Shown: positions 19,946 through 32,399, counted from the first letter of the stretch. The stretch is DNA of 64,000 nt from Mesorhabditis belari (GCA_958450365.1 CAUEEP010000737.1:3399501-3463500); one strand, 5' to 3'. Made by a program: numbers and translations. Notes: generated from the sequence alone by a model not told the origin.

Positions 19946-20405
19946 TCTCTGAAGGAGAGTTTTTTAGAAATTTAAAGATTTAAAACCAGATAAGAGTTTC
20001 GTAATAGATTCAAAGAAAAGGTCCAACCGGGTTCATGCATTTGGCTATTGGCAAGAAAGAAAAAAGTGTAATTGTGCTTAAAATTTTGTTATTAATTGAA
20101 ATTGTTATTAATCTACATAACTATAATACCTTAATACCTTTTATAGTAAAAGTCTCATGATTGTGGTGACGATGGTGGCTCAGAAATTTCTTGTATTCGG
20201 AGTCAATGATATGATGAAAATCCAACAAAACGTATTTTTGAGCTCTTGAGAATTTAGGCATACTAGCTAGGGCACGAAAAAGAATTTCGGAGAGGTTGAG
20301 AAATAGGAAAGCTTTGGAATGTTGACAATAATTGGTTTAGAAACAAATAAAGTAATATTGTAAGTTAAAGCTTAAACTGTGCAAGACCGTAGAGTTAAAG
20401 GACAT

Positions 20406-21110
20406 ACAGTACTGGAAAATGAAATATTCGAAAAACGATCGTCACTTTCGCGCGTCTGTAACATTTTAAAATCTGTTTGTTTTTTGGAATCTGAACTACA
20501 GCCATCCCCTCCTTACGTATACGTGAATCTTGCGTTTTTCAGCTTTCAATCGGCGGTCCCAATTGGTTAAGTAATCTTCAAAAATTGAACTTGTCATCCA
20601 TGACTTTTGATTGGCCTGATATACAGTACTGGAAAATGAAATATCATATTTGAAAAAACACTTTCACACTTACTAGGCTCGAAATTCTTTTTATACTTTA
20701 GAAATTTTGTTCAAATCTTTACTGATTCTTTGATAGAAGTATGTGGCTTTCTCGGCTTTTTCTCGATCATTTTTCTTTTCCAGCAGAAAGATCGGACTCT
20801 CGGCCACGGGAATGACGACAAGAACGGAAAGAGCAGAAACAATCACCGCTACTCTAAAGAGATACAGTACTGGGACAATGAAATATCATATTTGAAAAAC
20901 GATCGTCACTTTCTCGCGTCTGTAACTCCCTTGTCTTTGAGTTTAAACTATTAGTGTTATACATTTTCTGAAAGCTCTTTTCAAGGGCTACACAATGGTA
21001 ATTTTAATATTTACAAATACGGTAAAGACAAGGGAGTTACAGACGGGCGAAAGTGCGAAAGCGTTTTTTCAAATATGATATTTCATTGTCCAGTAGTGTA
21101 CCTACCACCT
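20406..21110. mobile_element. Tc1-like TIR MITE (20861-21110) with two partial copies
   Basis: An element of about 250 bp with terminal inverted repeats of about 75 bp beginning ACAGTACTGGGACAATGAAA, including ATCATATTTGAAAAACG and CGTCTGTAACTCCCTTGTCT. Single left-end copies lie at 20406-20465 and 20620-20672. The CAGTACTGG start is typical of Tc1/Tc3-type ends. No transposase. Confidence 0.65.
20690..20855 (-). pseudogene. Possible MFS sugar-transporter exon
   Basis: The minus strand reads RVAVIVSALSVLVVIPVAES followed by PIFLLEK and, after a short basic gap, DREKAEKATYFYQR. This resembles the transmembrane-6 and following segment of SLC2/MFS transporters (the ESP-LL-K and EKA-FY positions). 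A possible further exon near 20160-20250 reads YKKFLSHHRHHNHETF. No other transporter exons were found, and flanking TIR elements suggest a fragment. Confidence 0.35.
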
Positions 21111-21186
21111 TGAGCCAACGGAAATATTTTTTAAATTAGACCTGAAGTTGATTTCTTTGTGTATATGTAAAGGTAATTTTCGTTTT

Positions 21187-23290
21187 TCTTATCAATGAAT
21201 AGCTGAGAATTAGAAGAGCTGAATGGGTGAATAGAATGAGATTTCTAACAATTAGAAATGTTTTAAATAAAGCGTAGAACTAATCTTCTTTTCAGCTAAG
21301 AATTTTCATTTTTAGAAATCTTAATAGAAAACTTTCGAAGAGTTTTGCAAAAGGAAACCGATCGTAATCTTTCTTTAATTCATTCAAGTTATAGAATTAC
21401 GGTCGCTTTCTAAGATCTTAGCCAATGAGAGTGCTAGTTTCACTTTGAAATTTGAATTTGAGAGTCGATTTGAAGGTCTATTTGAAAATTGCTCAAGTAA
21501 TCCGTTTGTTAAAAAGTAGCTAATTAATAAAATGAACGAGTCTTTCCTTCAGTTTTTACTCATTCTATTTAAATTTTAAATCTCATTTGTATACTGCTTG
21601 ACTTTAACAAATTCAATGCGAACGAAAAGTACAGTTATGAATATTTTGCAAGCGTTTTTATACGACTCACACCTTTTGTAGAGTTGAGCAAATTTGATGA
21701 TTTTTGCATGAAAATGTTCGTAAGAGTCTCTAGAATAAAAGTTATCCTTTCGTTTTTGGTTCTAGACCCTCGTTGTCGAGTTACGAGCCCCAAACTGCAG
21801 GGTACCACAAAATTTCCCATACAAAATGACCAAAAAACCGCTAAACCTAAATTTAAAAGATTTCTGTTAGAGGGATTTGAAAAATTCCTTCAGATTCGGA
21901 ATCAGCACAATTTTCCGCATCTAAAAAAGGTACTCCCAGAAAAATCCTATAGAAAACGCATTTTTGCCTTATTTCGCGCCGATGACCGTAATCTCTTTAT
22001 CGTAATCTCTTTACCGTAAGCTCTTTACCGTAATCCCTATGGTTCCAATCTGGTTCCAATATGGTCCCATAAGTTCCAATATGGTTCCAAAATGGTTCTA
22101 TATTTTTACAATATGGTTCCAATATGGTTCCAATATGGTTCCAATATGGTTCAGATACGGTTCAGATACGGTTCCAATATGGTTCCAATATGGTTCAGAC
22201 ACGGTTCCAATATGGTTCCAATATGGTTCTATACATGGTCTTCCGAGAACAAGCAATTCCAAAAAATCAAAAAAATTTCTTATAAAGAATTTTCCTTCTT
22301 TCTTTCAAAGAAATGTACAATTTGGGGGTACAATTTGGGGTAAAAAAAATGGGAATTGAATTTTTTCTTTGATTTCCCCTAAACGACACGAGGGATTTCC
22401 GTGTTTTTTCAAGCAAATCCCTAAGTCGATCAAAATTCTTTCACGAAGAAATCTCTCAATTTTTCTTTTCAAATGAATCACTTTTTTTCTTCTTCATTTG
22501 TCTCACCCACTTGACGTGCCTTTTTTGGCGGTTGGGTGGATGATCGGCGGAGGATGATCGGTGCACAGAGTTTGCCTATCAATTACGGGAAGCTCGTGAA
22601 ATCGTGAAATCGTCAAATATAAGGGGGAAAAATTTAATAATCATAAAAAAAATTAAACCTTAAACCTTTAAGACTTTAGACTTTATTTTATTTTACTTTT
22701 ATTTTACGTTTATTTTCCTTTCAAAACTTTCTTTTTCTCTCGATACTTTTGGTGCTAATCTGTTTTGTTTCTTTAGACAAATTTATAAGAATTATCTTAA
22801 TAGAAAACTTTCGAAGAGTTTGCTAAAGATCGAGATTACGATAGGTTTTCTTTTAGAAAACTCTTCGAAAGTTTTCAAGCAGTATACAAATGAGATTTAA
22901 AATTTAAATAGAATGAGTAAAAGCTGAAGGAAAGACTCGTTCATTTTATTAATTAGCTACTTTTTCACAAACAGATTACTTGAGCAATTTTCAAATAGAC
23001 TTTCAAATTCAAATTTCAAAGTGAAACTAGCACTCTCATTGGCTAAGATCTTAGAAAGCGACCGTAATTCTATAACTTGAATGAATTAAAGAAAGATTAC
23101 GATAGGTTTTCTTTTACAAAACTCTTCGCAGAGTTTTCTATTAAGATTTCTAAAAATGAAAATTCTAAGCTGAAAAGAAGATTAGTTCTACGCTTTATTT
23201 AAAACATATCTAATTGTTAGAAATCTCATTCTATTCAGCCATTCAGCTCTTTTAATTCTCAGTTGATTCATTGATAAGTTTTCTATTGCG
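21187..23290. repeat. Large inverted repeat, arms of about 420 bp, 1.26 kb spacer
   Basis: Arms 21187-21605 and 22866-23290 are reverse complements at high identity over their whole length; shared words include ATCAATGAAT, CATTGGCTAAGATCTTAG and AAAATGAACGAGTCTTTCCT. The spacer holds the 11-bp minisatellite and no recognised transposase. It may be a large foldback transposon or a local inverted duplication. Confidence 0.75.
22030..22240. repeat. Minisatellite, 11-bp unit (ATGGTTCCAAT)n
   Basis: About 18 units including an ACGGTTCAGAT variant, inside the spacer of the large inverted repeat. Confidence 0.85.
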
Positions 23291-24060
23291 TTGGTGGAAA
23301 AGTCCTTTCCGATTTTTTTGGGAGAGTACCTTAAATTTGTCCAATTTTGTCCAATTTTGACGTTTTATAGCTCATCTCAAAGCTGAATTCAAGACGAATT
23401 TACTTTAGACTTTATAAAGATCGATACATCCAGAAATTCTTCCAGATCAACCTTTAATTACTTATCATCCCATATCTAATTGCAAAAAGCACAATCACTG
23501 AAATAATGAAAGTAGACAATGAAAGTTTGTTCGATAAAACTCCCTGTCTGTCAGAAGCCTTGGACTTGGACAAACTTGGACTTGAATCCTTGAATCTAGC
23601 AAACTCTAAGGCTTCGTTTGATAACTTTCATTAAACTAACTTAAGAAGAATTCAATTTCTCACTTTCCATTATCAAACGGTTTCCACCTTCTTTCTCATT
23701 CTCATTTTCCAACGCAAACATAACACAACTTTAAAAACTCAGGAAGAACTTTAACTCAGATACTCAGATACTCAGAAACTCAGAACACAACTTGTCAGAA
23801 AAAACTTTTAAAAAGTTGTAGACGTTTGCTTTGTCATCAGATGCTTTGTCACCAACATGAATGCTATCAAAAGCAAACCGGACTAGCTTTTGCTTAAAGT
23901 CGACTTTTTAGAAATGATTTGAGTTGATTTTAATGATGACTGTAAAATGATTGTTCATCTCGAAGAAGGAAAGAATGTTCCAAAAGTGTTCCCCTCTCAG
24001 AACAGAGCTATTTTTTCCCAGAATTCCCTCTTTTTAATTACTGATCTTTTGGCCAATTCT

Positions 24061-24200
24061 CAGAATCTTTTTCTCTTTCCTTTTCTCTCTTTCTTTCTCT
24101 CTTTCTTCCTCCCTTTCTTTCTCTCTTTCTTCTCTCTCTCTTTCTTTCTCTTCTTCTCTTCTTCTTCTCTTTCTTCTTCTTCTCTTTCTTATTCTCTTTT
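24061..24200. repeat. CTTT/CTC pyrimidine tract
   Basis: About 140 nt of uninterrupted C/T on the plus strand, composed of TTCTTTCTCT-like words. No gene in the surrounding 23.3-24.6 kb. Confidence 0.9.
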
Positions 24201-24608
24201 CCCCACACAAAATCAAGTTCAAATTGCAATGAGATGTGCTTTTGCAGAAGGAAAAGAAAAAAAAAACAAGAACTAAAATGTATTTTATGAATTGAATTGA
24301 AAAAATCACGTAACACAGGCCTCAATTCAAATGAATTCTTAAGAAGAATGAGTCATTTGTAGCCTAAATAAAATGACAAAATGAAGTTAAGTCTATTTTG
24401 TTAAGTCTATTAAGTCGATTTTGTTTAAATTCTCAGCTTTTCCTTTCAAATTTCAATCTTAAAATCTTGAGCCTAAAAGAAATTTTGCAAAAATTTCACT
24501 CAATTTTTGTAAAAGTTTTAAAATTTCTACACAAAATGGTATTTTTCATAGAAGTTTTTTTCTTATATTGTTTACCGTAACCCGCCGAGGGCTAGTTCGT
24601 GGTTAATC

Positions 24609-24764
24609 GTGTTTAACACGTTTACGACATTGTCACCTGATGCTGTCTGACACATATTCGTTCGCCTGGGACATTGTCACCAGGTGGAATTTTTTGTCGA
24701 AAAAAAACAACGTTGTCCCATGCGATTGTTTGTGCAAAAACGCCATTGTCGTCAACGTGTTAAA
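24609..24764. mobile_element. Small foldback element, TTTAACACGTTTACGACA ends
   Basis: TTTAACACGTTTACGACATTG at the left and the imperfect reverse complement TTGTCGTCAACGTGTTAAA at the right, with internal CATTGTCACC repeats. Confidence 0.5.
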
Positions 24765-24837
24765 AGGAGAAATTTTTGAAATTTTCATACTGGACAATTT
24801 TCAATGGTGTAATTTAGTTTATAGCCCCACCACCCCC

Positions 24838-25015
24838 CCCCCATACACTACACTACACTACACTACCCTACACTACACTACACTACCCTACACTACCCTA
24901 CACTACACTACCCTACCCTACCCTACCCTACCCTACCCTACACTACCCTACCCTACACTACCCTACCCTACCCTACCCTACCCTACCCTACCCTACCCTA
25001 CCCTACACTACACTG
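24838..25015. repeat. 5-bp satellite, (CTACA/CTACC)n
   Basis: About 35 pentamers in two variants. The right two-thirds is almost pure CTACC (TAGGG on the other strand), which is G-rich like telomeric DNA but not the usual nematode TTAGGC. Confidence 0.9.
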
Positions 25016-25104
25016 CTTTTTGGAATAAATTGTCCAACCTCAGAATTGGTGGACAATACATCATATCGGAAAAGCTTATGAGAAAAATGATATTATGTTT
25101 ATAG

Positions 25105-26340
25105 TGAGTAAAAACTCGCAGAGTTTGGCGAGCAAACATAATGTGCTTTTTTGGGGGTAATTTTTTGGAAAATAGATACTAATTTCAATAAAAACTAAGA
25201 AATCTCGATAAGTACATCGAGTTCAAAAGAATTTCCCTTCAAAAACTTAATTACTATTTTGTAAATTTGGTGCTTTAACAAAATCCGACAAACTCTGAAA
25301 AAATTTAAGTCAAATTTTCAACTTTTAAAACCCATCTTTCTTCGGAAAGAGTTTCATTTGTCAAATTTTAAATCAAAAATTCAAAAAACAACAATTATAT
25401 GGAGAATTTGAAAGATTCGATTGAAAATCGGAAAGATTTACGATTTAGAAAAACGAAATGGCCCGGTTAGCGATCACCGGCCGTGGCCAACTTTAACCAA
25501 CTTTCATCTCGATTTTATCGAGTTTCCTTTATGAAAACTTTTAACGAAACAAATACTTTCGGAAAGCTCACTTTCTAAGCTATCTAATGCTTATTGAAAT
25601 TTTCCAATTACACAAATTTCTGATTACTGGAATTGCTTTAAAAATGAGCTAAAAGTTGGCGAAAAAAGTTGACTCTTGCCGTTAAAAGTAAAGATCCGAA
25701 AATCGTTCCAGAACAATTTTTAAACAACGAAATTTCATAAGGAACATTTTAAGACCAACCACAAGTCGATTCGACAATTAGAAATCGAGATATGGAGGAA
25801 AAGAGAAGAGTCGTCAACTCCGTTAAAAGTAAAGATCCGAAAATCGTTCCAGAACAATTTTTAAACAATTCAATTGCTACAATTCAATTGCTAACATTTC
25901 AATTTTCAAGTTTTCCCCTTTATCTTTTTCATATTTTTAATTGAATCATCAAATTTTAAACAAATCTTTTCCCACATTTTATTCTCAGAGCTCATCTTTG
26001 AATGATTCGAAGAAATCGAAAAAAAAAAGATTCTTTTTGCAGAGAAGTTGATGAAGAGAAATTGCTCAACAATACAATGTGCTTTCTGAGAAAATGAACT
26101 GTTCAACAGATACAAAAGCTTTCTTCAATTATCTTCAATTCTCTTCAATCACCATGTTTTCCGAAATTCCGAAATACTTTTCTTCTTAAGATCAATATTT
26201 ATATCACTTTCATCACTTGATAAACTAAATTTCTTTATTGCCATTACTATTTTCCCTCTTTTCTATTCTGTGGATCTATTCTTTCTATTAATTTTGCTGG
26301 TCACTTAATGAATAAAGTATATAAACGAGTTCTTTTAAAT
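25105..26340. other. Gene-free AT-rich stretch
   Basis: Contains a local direct duplication of GTTAAAAGTAAAGATCCGAA followed by AATCGTTCCAGAACAA (25680-25720 and 25823-25864). No convincing exons. Confidence 0.4.
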
Positions 26341-26370
26341 TTGAGTTTTTGGTAAAAAAGAAAAATGTTT

Positions 26371-26443
26371 GACTGGACCCGGATTCGAACCCTTGACCTC
26401 CCGCACGCTGTGCGAGGACGCTAACCATTCAACCAACCCTGCC
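26371..26443 (-). pseudogene. Degenerate tRNA-like sequence (Ala AGC-like)
   Basis: The minus strand has a D-arm-like GGTTGGTTGAATGGTTAGC, an anticodon hairpin with AGC in the loop, and a T-loop GGTTCGAATCC. Position 33 is C rather than T, the T-stem has mismatches and the acceptor ends do not pair. It is most likely a tRNA pseudogene or tRNA-derived repeat. Confidence 0.55.
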
Positions 26444-28630
26444 CTCACAACGGTCAGATGGTTAGCGCATAATAATACGGGCTTAGCTATAATACAAATC
26501 TTTTCTGGTTCTCTGAATCTTTTAATCTTGCAAATCTTTTCTTGTTCATCGATAAACGCACTCTTTCTGGTGCACTTATTCGATCGTTTTTTACGATGAA
26601 ATGGCTTTGAATTCATTGACTAGAAAGTGGAAAAACTACCGTAATCTTTCCTTCAAATTTCACCCATTTCACTTCATTTTTTTCTCATTTAATGATGAAT
26701 CGAACGGTGAATTGAATGCGATTGGAAATTAAATAGAAAAGGGAAAAGCTGGAGAAAATCTTACGATCTTACAATGGATACCGTCATATTTCGGTATCCA
26801 TTTCGGTATCCATTGTCAATTTTCAATACTCTAATAGAAGCGCAACGTCTTCAGACAAAATTCTCGTCACCCAAAAAGTTACTAATTTTCAAAAAAAAAG
26901 AGTTTCGCTTGAAGAAAAGGTGCTTAGAATGGTGTAGACGGGTCATATGTATAACCTAAAAGAGTTCGCAGTTAAATTTTAAGAGAATCTAAATAAAAAT
27001 TTTTGCAAAAGGAGGATCCTTATCATTTTCAAGAGTCCGAACTCCAGGAGTCAAGGCTGAAAAAACAAAATTTCTTATTTTAAACGTTTTTCCTTCATTT
27101 TACAGCATTTCCAATTAAATTAGAGTGATTTGAAAAGATTTTTAGCAAAAAATTTTACATACTAACCAAAGATACAAAGATAGAAACCAAAGATTGTTAA
27201 GATAGCGAACCAGCTACTACATAGTATTACATTTTACATTTTACAGTAGCCCTTTCCCCTTCCGTTATGTCATTTTTTTGGGAACTCTGAAAAAGGATAG
27301 GGAAGAAGGATAGGGAAGAAGGATAGGGAGTTCAAAAGGATTCAAATCTTGTGCTTTCCCTTGGTACTTTGAGCTCAAACTTAGTAAACCCATCCCTTCT
27401 GGCTCACTTGATTCTCGAGTTTTTCTCGTTAAAAGAAAAGCAATGAATTGAGTGCACTAGAACTGTGTTTTGACTTTGTGCGTTTGCAGTTTTGAATTCA
27501 CCAAGAGCGTATGACGCGTACTTTAAGCACATGCACATCTATTAGAGGATTTACGGGTAGCTATGAATGCGGGTAGCTATGAATGCACTAGAGCTATGAA
27601 TGCTATGAATGTACTAATGTAATAGCTTCTATTAGAGGATTTACGGGTAGCTAGAATGACGCTACTTTTGCCGCCGATCTTTTAGAAAATTTTTCACTCA
27701 CAGGGGAAAATGTTACCGTAAGTAAGAAAAATGGATAATTGAGTGCGACGAACGGGTGTGCTTACTCACACTCTAATTTCATTGGAAAGTCAAAACACAG
27801 TTCACTTTTCGTCGAACTATCCTCCTAGCTTTTGACTCTTTTGAAAATTCCGAAACAAAGATTACTGTGCTTTTTTTTTTTCTCCTAATAAGTTCAAAAC
27901 CCAAAACACAATAATCCGGTTGTTTTTCTTTCGAAGAATTGTACTTTTCGATGTACTTAGAATGAGAAATGAGAAAAAAAAATGGGAAACAAATCCCATA
28001 AATAAGAAAAAGACTCACAGAGAGATCAAAAAAGGTGAGCTCATTCCTCGAAAAACAATTCAAATCATTTCCAACATTTCCAAGTTGAGAAAATGAAAAG
28101 ATTCTTTACTTTATCTTTATATTCGATTTCATTTCCTGGAAAGCCGTCAAGCTTTCTACTTTTCTTAAGTAGAAAATCCTGTTTTAAAGGTTTCTTAAGT
28201 AGAAGATCTGTTCTAAAACTTAATTCATTACTTTTCATTCATTTTCATTCATTCATTACTTTTCATTGATTAAAAACGATTAAACCTTTGTCTTTTCAAT
28301 CTATTTTTCTTCATTTCAACCCACATTTCACCACATTTCATTTCAATTTCAACATTTCAAAAAGCACAAGTACTATTTACTTGTACCACAAGTACAAATA
28401 AATTTGATTTATCAATTTCTATTCGACTTTGCAAGTTTCAAGGGTACTCGTATACATCAAGTTTCAAGGGTATACATCGACAGCGACTCAATTGAAAGAT
28501 CGAATACAATATATTGTATTATATTTACATTCGGATCTTTAATTTGTAAATTTATATTCCCCTATTTGATTTACAAGAAATCTATTTGGAAAATGATGGA
28601 TGTAGATCCCAGTTCACTTCGATGTACAAC
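26444..28630. other. Gene-poor region
   Basis: Short tandem and palindromic words (GGTATCCATT palindrome near 26770-26818; AAGGATAGGGAAG near 27290-27330; GGGTAGCTATGAATGC near 27555-27650) and copies of the AGTGCACTAGAA motif near 27447. A possible short exon after TTTTTTCAG at about 27060 (minus; TPGVRTLENDKDPPFAK) has no partner. Confidence 0.3.
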
Positions 28631-28633
28631 CCA

Positions 28634-28858
28634 TAAGAACCAGTTGAGAGAACCAGTTAATAGAACCGGTTGGCAGAACCAGTTAAAAGAACCAGTTAAA
28701 AGAACCAGTTGAAAGAACCAGTTGATAGAACCAGTTAAAAGAACCAGTTGAAAGAACCAGTTAAAAGAACCAGTTAAAAGAACCAGTTGAAAGAACCAGT
28801 TGAGAGAACCAGTTAAAAGAACCAGTTGAGAGAACCAGTTAAAAGAACCAATTGAAAC
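28634..28858. repeat. Minisatellite, 13-bp unit (GAACCAGTTAAAA)n
   Basis: About 17 copies with A/G variation at two positions. Confidence 0.9.
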
Positions 28859-29328
28859 CTCTATTCCTCTCAACAATTTGAGCTTTTCTAAAAGATGTCA
28901 ACTTTCGAAAACGATCGTAATCTTATATTTGATTGGTTGAAAGGAATAGACTCATTAAGGATTAGAGAAATTGCAAAACGCGGGCTTGAGTACGCTCTAA
29001 AGCCTCCTCTATCGTAACCCGGTTTAATCTTTGCTTCTATATTATTTATAGACAACTAAGCTTTAATGCTACAGTAATTCCCGCTATTTACTGCTTAGAT
29101 TACTGTAACATTGGCAAAATGGGGTACAGTAGCTAAAGGACAAATCAACAGAAAGATCTGTGAATAGTATTAGTGCCAGAATATCTTTACTTTTCTCGAC
29201 ATTCTTTTAGACTAATCAAGCACTGACTACAAGCAATCTAACCTCAAATTCATAGTCTATTTTGTCTATTTTTTCTATCTTTCGATTTCCACTAAAAGCT
29301 AAAGATTTAGTGGATAATCTTTGGAAAG

Positions 29329-29396
29329 TTCTCGTTGAATTCCGAGGTACATTTTTTGCATTTCTCTGAACTTTATTTCTTCCTGAATTTCCTGGA
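29329..29396 (-). CDS. Possible orphan terminal exon
   Basis: After a CTTTCCAG acceptor the minus strand reads EIQEEIKFREMQKMYLGIQR then ELSKDYPLNL and a stop near 29307. Composition is coding-like and amphipathic. No upstream exon is identified, and the neighbouring plus-strand frame MEIIQNQLRFLENEWRKA (29418-29471) is equally plausible, so strand and reality are uncertain. Confidence 0.25.
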
Positions 29397-29649
29397 AAGT
29401 TTAAATGAGAGAGAGAGATGGAAATAATCCAAAATCAACTACGATTCCTGGAAAATGAATGGAGAAAAGCTGGTAATGCTTTACTTTTTTAGAAAACAAG
29501 CCAATTCTTGAGCATCTTCTTCTTAAATAAATCTCGTTTAAGCTTGAAATCTTTTTAAATTAAGAACAAACGAAGTTAAAGACGAAAAAATGAGGTTCTT
29601 GAAGTTACAACTGATCTAAAGAACTTGATTTTAGATAGAAATCCTTTTG

Positions 29650-29905
29650 AAGTTGTTCAAGAGTTTGTTCAGGAGTTGTTCAGTTGTTCAGAACTGTTCA
29701 GAAATTGTTCAGAACTGTTCAGAAGTTGTTCAGTTGTTCAGAACTGTTCAGAACTGTTCAGAAGTTGTTCAGAACTGTTCAGAACTGTTCAGAAGTTGTT
29801 CAGAACTGTTCAGAACTGTTCAGAAATTGTTCAGAAATTGTTCAGTTGTTCAGAACCGTTCAGAACTGTTCAGAACTGTTCAGAAGTTGTTCAGAAATTG
29901 TTCCA
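29650..29905. repeat. Minisatellite, 10/11-bp unit (GTTCAGAACT / GTTCAGAAGTT)n
   Basis: About 25 units mixing 10- and 11-mers, so all three plus-strand frames stay open for more than 75 codons. Confidence 0.9.
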
Positions 29906-30568
29906 CCTCAAGGAACGTCATGATTTCTTAGTCATGCGTCATGATTTCCCTTACTTACCCTTGTCTTACGATATTTTAGTCTCACTTTTAGAAGAGATCT
30001 TATTCGATTTCTTATCTGAAAGCTCTAGATCAATCACCAATCTTTTTTCCAAATTAGATTACGATAGTTGTTACAAAAAGCACGTTTTAGCAGAGACAAG
30101 AAGCCATTTTTCATAATCTAGTCAACAAGTCTACGTGGAATCTCTCAAAATCAATCACCAACCCTAATCCAACCCACTCCATTTCTAGTTTCTAGTATTT
30201 CTAGTGCCAAACTTGACAAAACTACTGTACAAAAGAAAGTCCCCCAAATCAAATTGTGTAGGTGAAAAACGCAAAAATCAAGTTCAACAAAAAGTTTACC
30301 CCATTTTTCCTCTTCTCTCAGCTTTTTTGCTGGCAATGTTTTTCCGTTAAAAGGGGCAGATTCCAAGAATTGTGAGGGCAAAAGAAAAACCTCCGAGCAA
30401 AACCGAGACATTTCTGGGAATCGGCCCGCCTTTCCATCGCGTCCCTCTTTCCCTCCTTTTCATCGAAATATAGCCTTTCCTCTGTTCTCTTTCTAAAAAT
30501 TTGAAAGAAATTCTCTGATTCTACGACTACTATATTTCTTGTTTTGCTCTTTTGCATTTGCTCTTAAT

Positions 30569-30708
30569 TTCTTTCTTTCTTTCCTTCTTTCTTTCTTTCT
30601 TTCCTTATTTGTTTCTTTCTCTCTTTCCTTATTTCTTTCTTTCCTTCCTTCTTTCTTTCTTTCCTTCCTTCTTTCTTTCTTTTCTGTCCTTCTCTCTTTC
30701 CTTATTTC

Positions 30709-30739
<31 letters not shown>

Positions 30740-30918
30740 TTCTTTCCTTTCTTCCTTTCCTTCTTTCTTTTTTCTTGTACAAATTCTTGCAGGTTGATTT
30801 CTTTCTTTCCTTCTTTCTTTCTTTCTTTCCTTATTTGTTTCTTTCTCTCTTTCCTTATTTCTTTCTTTCCTTCCTTCCTTCTTTCTTTATTTCAACCTGC
30901 AAGAATTTGTACAAGAAA
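30569..30918. repeat. CTTT-rich tract with an embedded inverted repeat
   Basis: Pyrimidine tract of TTTCTTTCCTTC words at 30569-30775. From 30774 an inverted pair, CTTGTACAAATTCTTGCAGG and its exact reverse complement (about 30893-30915), encloses about 95 nt of the same pyrimidine tract. Confidence 0.8.
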
Positions 30919-31043
30919 AAAGAAAGAAGGAAAGGAATGAAATCGAAATGATGCCTTTAAAAATGGCATCGAAATGATGCCTTTAAAAACAGTTGGTCAC
31001 TATTTCATCTAGCAGGAACCTTTACGCAACAATAGTATAGTAG

Positions 31044-31390
31044 TTAGAGTGTGTTCCTCGCGAGTAAGTAATTACTCGAGTAAATTTGCATGAGTCATTT
31101 TTTTACTCGAGTAATGCGTTTTCTAAATAGTGCGCCTGCGCAAAATATAAATATAAAAGAAAATTTTTTTGCGCAGACTTTTCAAAAAAAAAAAAATGAT
31201 TTTTTACATTGGACAGGGAATTTCCCACCAAATCATTTAAATGGCTGAGTATCTTTAAAAAGTGTCGTATATAATGAGGGGCTCTTGATTTTTGCGTCAT
31301 TTTTTTGCAATAATTTTTGCTAAAAGTACGGTTATTTTTTCCCAAGTGTGCGTTTTAAAAAACGCATTACTCGCAAGGGACACACTCTAA
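31044..31390. mobile_element. MITE with TTAGAGTGTGTTCC termini
   Basis: 347 bp. TTAGAGTGTGTTCCTCGCGAG at the left and the imperfect reverse complement CTCGCAAGGGACACACTCTAA at the right, with a second internal pair of ACTCGAGTAA words. No transposase. Confidence 0.7.
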
Positions 31391-31438
31391 TAATAGCTGT
31401 CTAGTGTACATTCATTCAATGAAAAACTAGGCACAAGT

Positions 31439-31545
31439 ATCTACTATATATAAAACAGAAGAGACGGCAGTCTGTCTGTCAGTCTGTCAGTCAGTCTGTC
31501 TGTCTGTATGTGGCAAACGAGACGCTCCGTAATTACGTTTGCCAC
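31439..31545 (+). mobile_element. Helitron-like 5' end, tentative
   Basis: TCTACTATATATAAAACAG followed by a (GTCT/GTCAGTCT)n run and a GGCAAACGAGACG...CGTTTGCC palindrome. The TCT-AT-rich start and GTCTGTC run resemble Helitron 5' ends; no Rep/helicase or CTRR end was found. Confidence 0.3.
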
Positions 31546-31944
31546 ATCGATTAAAAGCTTTCAGCATCGAATATTCAGCTTTTGCTCTCAAGAGTTATCG
31601 GCTATGGGGAATCTGACTTTTAGGTCGATTTTTAAAAAGGAGTGTGGCTTAAAATGGGTTACGGTGGTTTGAATGGTCACTTGAATGGGTTTCCTGCATC
31701 TCCAACGGAATTTTCTGCTGGTTAGTGCGAAGTATTATAGTATTATGAACTAAAAATGCACAAATCTCGTTTAGTTTTCCCAAGAGAAAAGGGTTTTTTT
31801 TTCTACTTTAAGTATCAATAGAAAAAAGGCTTAATTTCACGTGTTGTCTGCGACTTTTTAATCGGAATCAGCCAGCCTTCTTTTAATGGTAATTGCAAAA
31901 TTTTAAGCAATGAATTGGAATTGGAACTGTGAATTGGAATTGGA

Positions 31945-32180
31945 TTCTATTGTACTAGTGTACTGTGTTCTCAAAGTACTAGTGTACCGTGTTCTCACAG
32001 CACTAGTGTACTGTCTTCTCACAGTACTAGTGTACTGTGTTCTCAAAGTACTAGTGTACCGTGTTCTCACGGTACTAGTGTATTGTGTTCTCACTGTACT
32101 AGTGTACTGTGTTCTCACCGTACTAGTGTACTGTCTTCTCACTGTACTAGTGTACTGTCTTCTCACAGTACTAGTGTATT
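31945..32180. repeat. Minisatellite, 24-bp unit (GTACTAGTGTACTGTGTTCTCACA)n
   Basis: About 10 copies. The unit contains the SpeI-type palindrome ACTAGT and keeps a long frame open on both strands. Confidence 0.9.
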
Positions 32181-32399
32181 GTGCTTTTTTTGCAATCCTT
32201 ATCAATTACAATACCCGTTTTTATGTTAATTTTATCAAAAAGTATCAAAAAAAGGAAAAACTTTATTAATAATCCTTTTTTTGATATTTCTGTTGGAGAA
32301 AGGACTGGGGAAAAGCCCGTTTCGTTATTCGTTCAAGAGATGAATATAGTCTTTGGACAAGTGCACAGCTTTTGTGAGATATGAAGAAAGCTATGATTG

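Noticed and set aside
22039..22359. Plus-strand frames rich in Trp/Phe/Gly/Ser
   Set aside because: Translation of the 11-bp repeat in the inverted-repeat spacer.
24034..24325. Arg/Lys/Glu-rich minus-strand frames
   Set aside because: Translation of a pyrimidine tract.
29625..30116. Cys/Ser/Glu-rich plus-strand frames
   Set aside because: All three frames are open because the repeat mixes 10- and 11-bp units; no splice or start context.
30539..30940. Phe/Leu/Ser-rich plus-strand membrane-like frame
   Set aside because: CTTT microsatellite; hydrophobicity is a composition artefact.
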